DNA of 7,756 bases from UBA10133 sp964348455 (GTDB taxonomy: Bacteria; Patescibacteriota; Microgenomatia; UBA1400; MFAQ01): NCBI GenBank assembly GCA_964348455.1, contig CAYGCQ010000037.1, forward strand, positions 1 through 7,756. The letters are read 5' to 3'. Positions 1-4,540 of this stretch are shown here, in pieces. The position numbers and the translations under genes are program-made. Under the pieces are notes generated by a model. The model worked only from the letters and a program-made list of their open reading frames with translations, was not told the DNA's origin and made no database searches. Every line of letters starts with the position of its first letter. Position 1 is the stretch's first letter.

Positions 1-57
1 GCATGGAGGTTAATGGCTCTTTTGTGGAATGTGAATGAAAATAGAATTAGCGTTTAA
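1..57 (+). other. Possible 3' end of a plus-strand gene cut by the window edge
   Basis: Frame 1 on the plus strand is open from the first base to a TAA at 55-57 (18 residues, ending NENRISV). A GGAGG at 5-9 lies 3 nt before an ATG at 13, so a 14-residue peptide could also start here. The hairpin at 62-88 begins five bases after the stop, as a terminator would, but it has no good T-run on this strand. Too little sequence is present to decide whether this is coding. On the minus strand the same bases are the 3' flank of the short RNA described at 56-137. Confidence 0.2.
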
Positions 58-137
58 AAATGAAAAGGACACCTTGCGGTGTCTTTTCACGATCGACTAT
101 TGCTAGTTTCTCTAACCAAAAACTTGCGTTCTTGGCT
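56..137 (-). ncRNA. Predicted ~80-nt structured RNA or leader (copy 1)
   Basis: From the predicted start near 137 the minus strand folds into three consecutive hairpins, all with GCAA loops. The first is a 12-bp stem at 139-112, TTAGCCAAGAAC paired with GTTTTTGGTTAG (two or three G-U pairs). The second is a 4-bp stem, ACTA/TAGT, at 107-96. The third is the terminator at 88-62. The first hairpin begins at or just before the expected transcription start. Any downstream gene lies off the left edge, so this could be a free small RNA or a 5' leader with an attenuator. It shares the framing TAGCC...GGTTAGAG with the RNA at 901-985. Confidence 0.45.
62..88 (-). terminator. Intrinsic terminator with GCAA tetraloop
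   Basis: Read on the minus strand, GAAAAGACACC, loop GCAA, then GGTGTCCTTTTC forms an 11-bp stem with a single bulged C. It is followed by A and five T (60-56). It can end transcripts from the coiled-coil gene, whose stop is about 80 nt upstream. It also ends the short RNA predicted to start near 137. On the plus strand the T-run is missing, so minus-strand use is preferred. Confidence 0.75.
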
Positions 138-144
138 AAGGTTA

Positions 145-173
145 TTTATATGCTTTTATTGGATGGCTGTCAA
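145..173 (-). promoter_or_regulatory. Sigma70-type promoter overlapping a stop codon
   Basis: On the minus strand TTGACA (173-168), a 17-bp spacer and TATAAA (150-145) match the consensus at 11 of 12 positions. The -35 box contains the TGA stop of the upstream coiled-coil gene (172-170). The predicted start, at A137 in TTAGCC, is 8 nt past the -10 box. The bases before the -35, AAATTACCCC, nearly match those before the promoter at 5908-5936 (AAATTACCTC). Confidence 0.7.
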
Positions 174-832
174 GGGGTAATTTTGACTGTACTTTCTTCA
201 TCTAATTCCTTTTTTTCTAATTCAAGAATCCCTTTTACTTGATCAATCATCTTTTTGCAGTCTTCGTATTGGAATTTGAATGATTCAAGTTTATCTATTA
301 GTATTTGCGCGGACTTGTAATTGTTTAGCCTTACTTGTTTTGCGCGTTTCAATCTTTCCTGCTCTTCTTCTATTGATTTATCATTCTCGGCTTGGTTGGC
401 GTCTGGGTTTTCTTTTAATCCAGAAAGCATCCTAATTTTCCAATTTGAAGCATTTACTACCGTCCTGTCAGTGTTTAACTGTTGGTCTATTGCGTGCAGA
501 AAAGGTTCAATATCGCTACTTCTGTAAATTAAGATAGGTTTTATTAGTTTTTTTATATCTATGACGGTAGCGTTGATGTGTTTTTCAACTTGAATTGATT
601 CTCCATATTTTTCTCTAGTTTCATTTGTAACTTTGTAAACTGTTGAGGCGTCTCCGGCGAGTATTTTCGGGGCGTTTTCCTGAAGATCCAGGGTGTGGCC
701 CGAGTGAAAATAAAAAGTTCCTGCCTCAATGGGGATATCTGCTATTTTTTGTACCTCAATAGGTTTTTTGATGTTTTCGTCATACTCATGTATGGTTTCA
801 TTTGGAGCTTCACTGTAAATTCCTTCAGTCAT
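170..832 (-). CDS. Hypothetical protein with C-terminal coiled coil
   Basis: A 220-residue protein of a family I do not recognise. It has no signal peptide or membrane segment, so it is probably cytoplasmic. Residues 1-135 look globular, with alternating beta-like segments (for example TFYFHSGHTLDL at 39-50 and ILIYRSSDIEPFLHAI at 100-115). Residues 145-212 are highly charged and almost free of Gly and Pro, with heptad-like spacing of Leu, Ile and Phe: a likely coiled coil that could mediate oligomerisation. There is a single Cys at 192. The ATG at 832 is the only reasonable start, but no Shine-Dalgarno sequence precedes it. The preceding 65 bases are extremely AT-rich. It appears monocistronic, served by the promoter at 992-1020 with a hairpin leader between. 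Its last codons (VKITP-stop) double as the next promoter's upstream region and -35 box. Confidence 0.75.
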   Translation of the reverse strand: MTEGIYSEAPNETIHEYDENIKKPIEVQKIADIPIEAGTFYFHSGHTLDLQENAPKILAGDASTVYKVTNETREKYGESIQVEKHINATVIDIKKLIKPILIYRSSDIEPFLHAIDQQLNTDRTVVNASNWKIRMLSGLKENPDANQAENDKSIEEEQERLKRAKQVRLNNYKSAQILIDKLESFKFQYEDCKKMIDQVKGILELEKKELDEESTVKITP

Positions 833-900
833 TAAAAGAATATTACCATGGAATATATCTTATTAACTTAAAATTTTTAACATTTTTTGAATATTTATAC

Positions 901-927
901 AAAGAAAAGGACTCCTTGCGGAGCCCC
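901..927 (-). terminator. Terminator-like hairpin inside a 5' leader
   Basis: On the minus strand GGGCTCC, loop GCAA, GGAGTCC forms a 7-bp stem with one G-U pair, followed by TTTTCTTTG. It lies 70 nt before the start of the coiled-coil gene (832) and 65 nt after the predicted promoter. No annotated gene ends just upstream on either strand, so it is not a simple end-of-gene terminator. An attenuator, or the 3' end of a small RNA, explains its position better. Confidence 0.6.
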
Positions 928-985
928 ATTTCGAGTACACACTTAATGAAAAGTGCCTCTAACCTAGTATTAAGAATACAAGGCT
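901..985 (-). ncRNA. Predicted ~85-nt structured RNA or leader (copy 2)
   Basis: Starting at the predicted +1 near 985, the minus strand forms a first hairpin at 986-960. TAGCCTTGTATT pairs with AATACTAGGTTA around loop CTT, with one T-T mismatch and one G-U pair. A second small hairpin follows, CACTT/AAGTG around TTCATT at about 954-939. The GCAA-loop terminator-like hairpin (927-909) comes last. The outer bases of the first hairpin and its 3' flank, TAGCC...GGTTAGAG, are identical to those in the RNA at 56-137, although the stem interior differs. It lies in the 5' leader of the coiled-coil gene (832-170). Confidence 0.45.
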
Positions 986-991
986 ATATTA

Positions 992-1020
992 TTTGTAACA
1001 AATGCTACAAAGCTTGTCAA
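992..1020 (-). promoter_or_regulatory. Minus-strand promoter with inverted repeat at the -10
   Basis: TTGACA (1020-1015), a 17-bp spacer and TACAAA (997-992) on the minus strand; the -10 matches only 4 of 6. An inverted repeat, ATTTGT-A-ACAAAT (991-1003), covers the -10 box. A wider pair, TTTGTA/TACAAA, occupies 992-997 and 1006-1011. This could be a repressor site. The promoter would drive the leader at 985-901 and the coiled-coil gene. Confidence 0.55.
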
Positions 1021-1041
1021 TAGGGAATTTCAGAGTAAGAT
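1014..1041 (+). promoter_or_regulatory. Candidate plus-strand promoter for the DUF378 gene
   Basis: TTGTCA (1014-1019), a 16-bp spacer and TAAGAT (1036-1041) on the plus strand match the consensus at 5 of 6 and 4 of 6. Its -35 box overlaps the minus-strand -35 box (1015-1020), because TTGTCAA reads as TTGACAA on the other strand. The two divergent promoters could therefore not be occupied together. An alternative -10, TATATA at 1045-1050, has no good -35. Confidence 0.4.
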
Positions 1042-1087
1042 GAATATATAGCAATTAAATCCTTAAAAAAGAGAGGGGGTGAGCGTT

Positions 1088-1342
1088 ATGAGTATGCATA
1101 AAACTGCATATGCCTTGGTGATTATCGGAGCTTTAAACTGGGGATTGATAGGTCTATTTAATTTTAATTTGGTTTCGATGATTTTTGGTGCTTGGCCATC
1201 TTTTGAGAAGTTGGTTTATATTTTGGTGGGTCTTTCTGCCTTGTATGAAGCAACCACTCACATGTCCTACTGTAAAATTTGTATGATGGACATGGGAATG
1301 GAAAAGCAAATGCCAGTTGCAAAGAAAAAGAAAAAAAGATAG
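1088..1342 (+). CDS. DUF378 family small membrane protein
   Basis: An 84-residue integral membrane protein. The N-terminal half carries the recognisable DUF378 signature (ALVIIGALNWGLIGLFNF, residues 9-26), known from small uncharacterised bacterial proteins such as YuzA-like ones. Two hydrophobic helices are visible, about residues 7-33 and 39-55. The tail after residue 60 is unusual: a CxxC pair (C62, C65), several Met, and a basic end rich in Lys. The family core is about 65-70 residues, so the tail is an extension. I chose ATG 1088 because GGGGGTGA (1075-1082) is a Shine-Dalgarno sequence at 5-nt spacing. The upstream GTG at 1079 lies inside that site, and ATG 1094 is a less likely alternative. 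It is monocistronic, with its own terminator. The biochemical role of DUF378 is unknown to me; the CxxC could bind metal or form a disulfide (inference). Confidence 0.88.
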   Translation: MSMHKTAYALVIIGALNWGLIGLFNFNLVSMIFGAWPSFEKLVYILVGLSALYEATTHMSYCKICMMDMGMEKQMPVAKKKKKR

Positions 1343-1357
1343 AGCAGTAGTTAGTGG

Positions 1358-1397
1358 AAGAAGGGCGGTGAAGACTGTCCTTCTTTTGCTATTTTTT
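1358..1397 (+). terminator. Intrinsic terminator of the DUF378 gene
   Basis: AAGAAGGGCGGT (1358-1369), loop GAAG (1370-1373) and ACTGTCCTTCTT (1374-1385) pair over 12 bp with two G-U pairs. TT-GCTA-TTTTTT follows to 1397. The hairpin begins 16 nt after the DUF378 stop codon. It faces the minus-strand terminator at 1421-1445 from the convergent operon. Confidence 0.75.
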
Positions 1398-1420
1398 AAT
1401 AGAATTTTTTTAGCGGACAT

Positions 1421-1445
1421 AAAAAAGCCCCGACCGAAGTCGGGG
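1421..1445 (-). terminator. Intrinsic terminator of the cell-wall operon
   Basis: On the minus strand CCCCGAC, loop TTCG, GTCGGGG is a perfect 7-bp stem closed by the very stable cUUCGg tetraloop. It is followed by C and six T (1426-1421). It lies 12 nt past the deacetylase stop codon and closes the two-gene operon. Confidence 0.9.
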
Positions 1446-1456
1446 GTAAAAGTGAG

Positions 1457-2563
1457 TTATTTGAGTGGAGAAATAATCTCGGCGGAGTCCAAAATTTCTT
1501 TAAGCGTTTTTTCATTTGGTCTGCCGGAGACACCCCAAGGATTTGGTGGAAACAGGCGGGGGAGGCAAAGGGGCATAGGGTCACTTTGATATGTAAAGTT
1601 TTGATCCATTCCTCGAGTCCAGCCGCCGTAAGCATATTTAAAACCAAGGTCATTTAGGATTTTTGGATAGGGCGAGCAAGCTTCCAAAGGCCAAGTGATG
1701 CCATAAACCTGAAGGCCAAGGTTTTCCTTAATTTTCTGGATGTTGGTAGATAAGTCCCAGATGGTTTCACTCTCTGTAAAGGTGCTGAAGTCGGCATGGC
1801 GTTGAGAGTGGGAGCCAAATGTAAAGTAGCCTGATTCAACATATTTCCTAAATTCTTTCCAACACAAATCATCTATACATCTGGATGATTCTTCTTCTGC
1901 CATACCCATGGTCCAGATGAAGCTCTGCATGTGTGGAGTGTAACCATACTTGGCCTCGAGGGCTTGAAAATCGGCGATAATTCGAGGCATGGAGTGTATG
2001 GAACCACTACCTGAGTCTGTGGTTAAGATGACACATTTCTTGGGGAGATCGAGCCAACCCTCAAGAAAACCTACCAGTTCCGGTCCTGTTACAAAGTGAT
2101 AGTTGTTGGACATGAGATAGTCCATCTGTGAGATGAAAGACTCCGGTGTCATAGAGTAGGCGCCACCGTAAAAGCTGTAGTTGTCACCGTGAAACTCAAA
2201 AGCCGTACATCTATTTGCTGGACCTTCCGTGGCAATGTCGTTCGCCATTTTTATCCAGTAACTTTCATTCAGATATTTTTCATCGACATGGCCATACGTT
2301 TCCATAATTGCCCGGATCTTTTGTTGAGATTCCGGTATTTTAGTCGCTGGTATCGAGGTGTCAATCGCGGCTGCAGTTTCGGAGGGGATAGCCCGAGTGG
2401 TTTGTATCGGTTCCGGAGACGGGTTGAAGGCCTGAGCTGATGCCGGTTGAAAAATCTCCGTAGAGGTGGGTCCTTTTTTAGTAACTGAACCACGCCAAAC
2501 GAAAAGTAAAAGTATAACTAATGAAATTGTGAAAAAAGTTATTCTCTTAGAACTTTTGTTCAT
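1457..2563 (-). CDS. Membrane-anchored polysaccharide deacetylase (NodB/CE4-like), altered metal motif
   Basis: A 368-residue protein. Residues 8-22 form a hydrophobic signal anchor after basic residues. A Pro/Thr/Ser/Ala-rich linker runs to about 80, and a NodB-homology domain covers roughly 115-340. IcaB/PgaB-like landmarks are visible: MTPESFISQMDYL (138-150), then CVILTTDSGSGS (177-188) where the family has TFDDG, then HSQRH (252-256) as the HSxxH zinc motif. ITWPLEA (289-295) and DLGFKYAYG (305-313) also fit the family. CE4 enzymes remove N- or O-acetyl groups from surface polysaccharide or peptidoglycan. Here the Asp that normally binds metal is Ser184, so activity is uncertain. I chose ATG 2563 because AGGAG (2572-2568) precedes it by 4 nt and overlaps the upstream gene's TAG; the upstream TTG at 2581 has no ribosome site. 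It is the second gene of an operon, translationally coupled to the first. Confidence 0.8.
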   Translation of the reverse strand: MNKSSKRITFFTISLVILLLFVWRGSVTKKGPTSTEIFQPASAQAFNPSPEPIQTTRAIPSETAAAIDTSIPATKIPESQQKIRAIMETYGHVDEKYLNESYWIKMANDIATEGPANRCTAFEFHGDNYSFYGGAYSMTPESFISQMDYLMSNNYHFVTGPELVGFLEGWLDLPKKCVILTTDSGSGSIHSMPRIIADFQALEAKYGYTPHMQSFIWTMGMAEEESSRCIDDLCWKEFRKYVESGYFTFGSHSQRHADFSTFTESETIWDLSTNIQKIKENLGLQVYGITWPLEACSPYPKILNDLGFKYAYGGWTRGMDQNFTYQSDPMPLCLPRLFPPNPWGVSGRPNEKTLKEILDSAEIISPLK

Positions 2564-2570
2564 TTTTCTC

Positions 2571-4214
2571 CTACTCGTCAAGATAGGTTAGGCGATAGTC
2601 GCGACGATCTAATCCGTCACATTTATCGTTGTCAACAGGACACCACTTATTGAACTCTCCTCCTGTGAAGGCAGATTTAAAAAGATCATTGGTGGGTAAT
2701 AGATTTTGGTCGAAATTTGGATAACTAAAGATGACGCCGACACGATGGCCAGCATCCAGTCGATTTTGGAGATAGGTTTGGATGACTGCCCAAGTAGTTT
2801 CATCGAAGTTGATGCAACCGGAAGAAAGATAAAGTGTCGGAACCGGGATGGGCCCAAAGTTCGAACTACCCGGTGTATTAGACGCTTTTAATAAGTCTAC
2901 CCGAAGAAGCATGTCTTGATTTACAACATCAGGAATACGGTGAAAGGTAAAAGAGGAGTAGTCCCAGTTGTCTTTTAGCCCGCCGGATTTGTCATACATT
3001 TGGGGAATCATGAGAGAGGTAAGGGTATCTCCATTTAGTCCTCCAAAGTTTTTGAGGTTCTCAAAGCCGGTCAAACGGGCAATCATTTGGGGAGTCCAAG
3101 TGTTTTGAAAAACACCATACTCAGAATAGTAAACCCCAAAGTCACCATCATAAATTTCGCTCTTTCTGTTTTTCAGGAAAGATTGGGCTATCGTGTTGTT
3201 GGCCGGAAGTAACCTGCCGATAACAGAATAAAACTCGTTTCTTCCTTCTAGAGTGACGGGTGACCAAACTCCACCAGCTTGTTCCCAGATTACAGCAGTA
3301 CCATCGTAAATATTGATGGTGATTAAGTCGTCGAAGTTGGAACTAACCAGATTGCTGTTGGGAGCTACGGGTCCAGGTTGTTGCCAGAGATGACCTTTGT
3401 TGATAATTGCTAGCGGATCAAACCAGGTAACCAGTAGTGGTGTGGAGGCAATGGAGGGATCTTTTTGGACAGGATCTACCTTCCATTGATTATTGGCATC
3501 GCGGGCATAGAAAGCTGTCATTTGCTCAAAAGTTCTGACGGTGGAAACGTTCCACATTCCTTCAGCTAGCTCGGCAAAGAGCGGGCTACCGTCGGGCTGA
3601 TAGCTAACAAGAATTACAGTGTGATAGTAAGTGTTATAACCGTTGTGGCCAACAGCTGTTTGGAAAGTTATAACATCACCTGGCATGAGACGGTCCCAAA
3701 GGCGCCCTTCCAGAAAATCTATGACAGGAGCGTCGTAAATGTACTCTGGGTAATTTCTGCGAACCCAGTTTACTTGCTCAACAGTACCTGACCAAGGAAA
3801 TGGGTCGGGGTAGTTTGCATATTGATCTTCGATACCGTTAACGGGAAAAGATAGTTGTCTTAAGTAGGCAGAGACAAAAGTAGAGCAAGTGCGAAACTGT
3901 TCCCAACTATAATCTCCCGGCATGGTATCGGCGGCAAGTTCGGCCGCCCTGGTAGCAATCAGCGACCTGGTATTTCTTGCCTTGTCCGGATCTGCAACCA
4001 GTGGGCCTGGATTGAGTACTGTGGGAATAGAAGGTTGGGTAGCTTCCGTTGGAATAGCAGGTGTGATTGGTGCGATTTCTGTTTGAGTAGGAACCTGGGT
4101 TGTTTGGGGTAATGGGGTGGTCCCAGTAAAAGTGGGTGCCGGCGAAGTATTTTTGGTACAAGCCGCTGAAAAATATAAGACAATGAATATGAAAACAAAT
4201 TTCTTTAATTTCAT
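2571..4214 (-). CDS. Lipoprotein with NlpC/P60-like and L,D-transpeptidase-like domains
   Basis: A 547-residue protein. It starts with KLKK and a hydrophobic stretch ending in a lipobox-like SAAC (Cys19), so it is probably lipid-anchored outside the membrane. Residues 20-75 are a Thr/Pro-rich linker. Residues about 80-230 resemble an NlpC/P60 cysteine peptidase: CSTFVSAYL (nucleophile Cys110), LMPGDVITF (176-184) and YYHTVILVSY (His198). Residues about 296-500 resemble a YkuD L,D-transpeptidase: a beta-rich opening (ITINIYDGTAVIW), His425 in FTFHRIP, and SSGCINF (464-470, Cys467) in place of the usual S-H-G-C-[IV]-[RN]. Together these suggest peptidoglycan cleavage plus 3-3 cross-linking or protein attachment. 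The ATG has AGGAGG (4224-4219) at 4-nt spacing. It is the first gene of the operon with the deacetylase. The NlpC/P60 call is fairly sure; the YkuD call is moderate because one motif His is Ser and the His-Cys spacing (42) is long. Confidence 0.75.
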   Translation of the reverse strand: MKLKKFVFIFIVLYFSAACTKNTSPAPTFTGTTPLPQTTQVPTQTEIAPITPAIPTEATQPSIPTVLNPGPLVADPDKARNTRSLIATRAAELAADTMPGDYSWEQFRTCSTFVSAYLRQLSFPVNGIEDQYANYPDPFPWSGTVEQVNWVRRNYPEYIYDAPVIDFLEGRLWDRLMPGDVITFQTAVGHNGYNTYYHTVILVSYQPDGSPLFAELAEGMWNVSTVRTFEQMTAFYARDANNQWKVDPVQKDPSIASTPLLVTWFDPLAIINKGHLWQQPGPVAPNSNLVSSNFDDLITINIYDGTAVIWEQAGGVWSPVTLEGRNEFYSVIGRLLPANNTIAQSFLKNRKSEIYDGDFGVYYSEYGVFQNTWTPQMIARLTGFENLKNFGGLNGDTLTSLMIPQMYDKSGGLKDNWDYSSFTFHRIPDVVNQDMLLRVDLLKASNTPGSSNFGPIPVPTLYLSSGCINFDETTWAVIQTYLQNRLDAGHRVGVIFSYPNFDQNLLPTNDLFKSAFTGGEFNKWCPVDNDKCDGLDRRDYRLTYLDE

Positions 4215-4286
4215 TCTTCCTCCTAAATTTATTTTCCCAACTAAGGGTCAAAATTACCTGTGGCTATATTTTTAAAGAACTGTGAA

Positions 4287-4316
4287 AGTATAAAACACTA
4301 CAGGGTTAACATTCAA
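4287..4316 (-). promoter_or_regulatory. Candidate proximal promoter of the cell-wall operon
   Basis: On the minus strand TTGAAT (4316-4311), an 18-bp spacer and TATACT (4292-4287) form a plausible sigma70 promoter, about 73 nt before the lipoprotein ATG. It is an alternative to, or a tandem partner of, the promoter at 4321-4349. Confidence 0.4.
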
Positions 4317-4320
4317 GACT

Positions 4321-4349
4321 TATATATAAATATTATGAAAGATTGACAA
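4321..4349 (-). promoter_or_regulatory. Candidate distal promoter of the cell-wall operon
   Basis: On the minus strand TTGTCA (4349-4344), a 17-bp spacer and TATATA (4326-4321) match the consensus at 5 of 6 and 5 of 6. It lies just downstream of the strong terminator at 4374-4407, so the operon can be transcribed independently of the RNA that ends there. The 5' leader would be about 100 nt. Confidence 0.55.
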
Positions 4350-4373
4350 CCTTATTTATTTTTTTTATTTCAC

Positions 4374-4407
4374 AAAAAAAACAAAAGAACTCCGAAGAGT
4401 TCTTTTG
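4374..4407 (-). terminator. Very strong intrinsic terminator with UUCG tetraloop
   Basis: On the minus strand CAAAAGAACTC (4407-4397), loop TTCG and GAGTTCTTTTG (4392-4382) is a perfect 11-bp stem capped by cUUCGg, followed immediately by eight T (4381-4374). It can end both the beta-propeller transcript (stop at 4541) and the short RNA predicted to start near 4434. It insulates the cell-wall operon from upstream transcription. Confidence 0.9.
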
Positions 4408-4434
4408 TGCTTTTACAACCTGCATTGTAGAGCT
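4374..4434 (-). ncRNA. Predicted ~60-nt RNA between promoter and terminator (copy 4)
   Basis: A promoter (4469-4441) is followed within 35 nt by the strong terminator, with no open reading frame of note between, so the predicted transcript is about 60 nt long. Before the terminator it can form a small hairpin TACAA/TTGTA (4429-4414). The bases after the -10, AACCTTAGC, are identical to those after the promoter at 145-173. Because the terminator is strong and a new promoter follows, this copy is the best candidate for a free small RNA. No function can be read from the sequence. Confidence 0.45.
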
Positions 4435-4440
4435 AAGGTT

Positions 4441-4469
4441 AATGTAATATATGATACTAATTATGTCAA
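4441..4469 (-). promoter_or_regulatory. Promoter with exact TTGACA upstream of a short RNA
   Basis: On the minus strand TTGACA (4469-4464), a 17-bp spacer and TACATT (4446-4441). The -35 is perfect and the -10 matches 4 of 6. The initially transcribed region begins AACCTTAGC, as in the copy near 140. Confidence 0.5.
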
Positions 4470-4475
4470 CATGGG

Positions 4476-4510
4476 GGGTTACTGGTGCGAGGTGGCTAGT
4501 GCGTGGTGCG
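4476..4510. repeat. Short imperfect tandem repeat, G-rich on plus strand
   Basis: Two adjacent 14-mers, GGGTTACTGGTGCG (4476-4489) and AGGTGGCTAGTGCG (4490-4503), agree at 10 of 14 positions. A partial third unit, TGGTGCG (4504-4510), runs into a further G-rich stretch to about 4523. It fills the gap between the beta-propeller gene's 3' end (4541) and the promoter at 4469. It is much more GC-rich than the flanking AT-rich DNA. No gene or strong hairpin is evident in it. Confidence 0.45.
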
Positions 4511-4540
4511 GGGAGGAGTTGGTGATTGTACTTTTGTGGG

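Noticed and set aside
56..137. T-box or another known riboswitch class for the leaders
   Set aside because: I see no T-box consensus and no conserved core of a riboswitch class I know. The leaders are too short for most classes.
60..242. Plus-strand reading frame of 60 codons
   Set aside because: It begins inside the hairpin, overlaps the minus-strand coiled-coil gene and RNA copy 1, and has no ribosome site or protein-like pattern.
901..927. CRISPR or insertion-sequence origin for the repeated GCAA hairpins
   Set aside because: Copies are hundreds to thousands of bases apart, only partly similar, without regular spacers, target-site duplications or a transposase gene.
3907..4251. Minus-strand frames overlapping the start of the lipoprotein gene
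   Set aside because: They are shadows of the Thr/Pro-rich linker region; the lipoprotein frame has the ribosome site, signal sequence and domains.
4343..4371. Plus-strand TTGACA at 4343-4348 as a promoter
   Set aside because: The 17-bp-spaced -10 would be TATTTC and there is no plus-strand gene downstream. The same bases serve better as TTGTCA on the minus strand.
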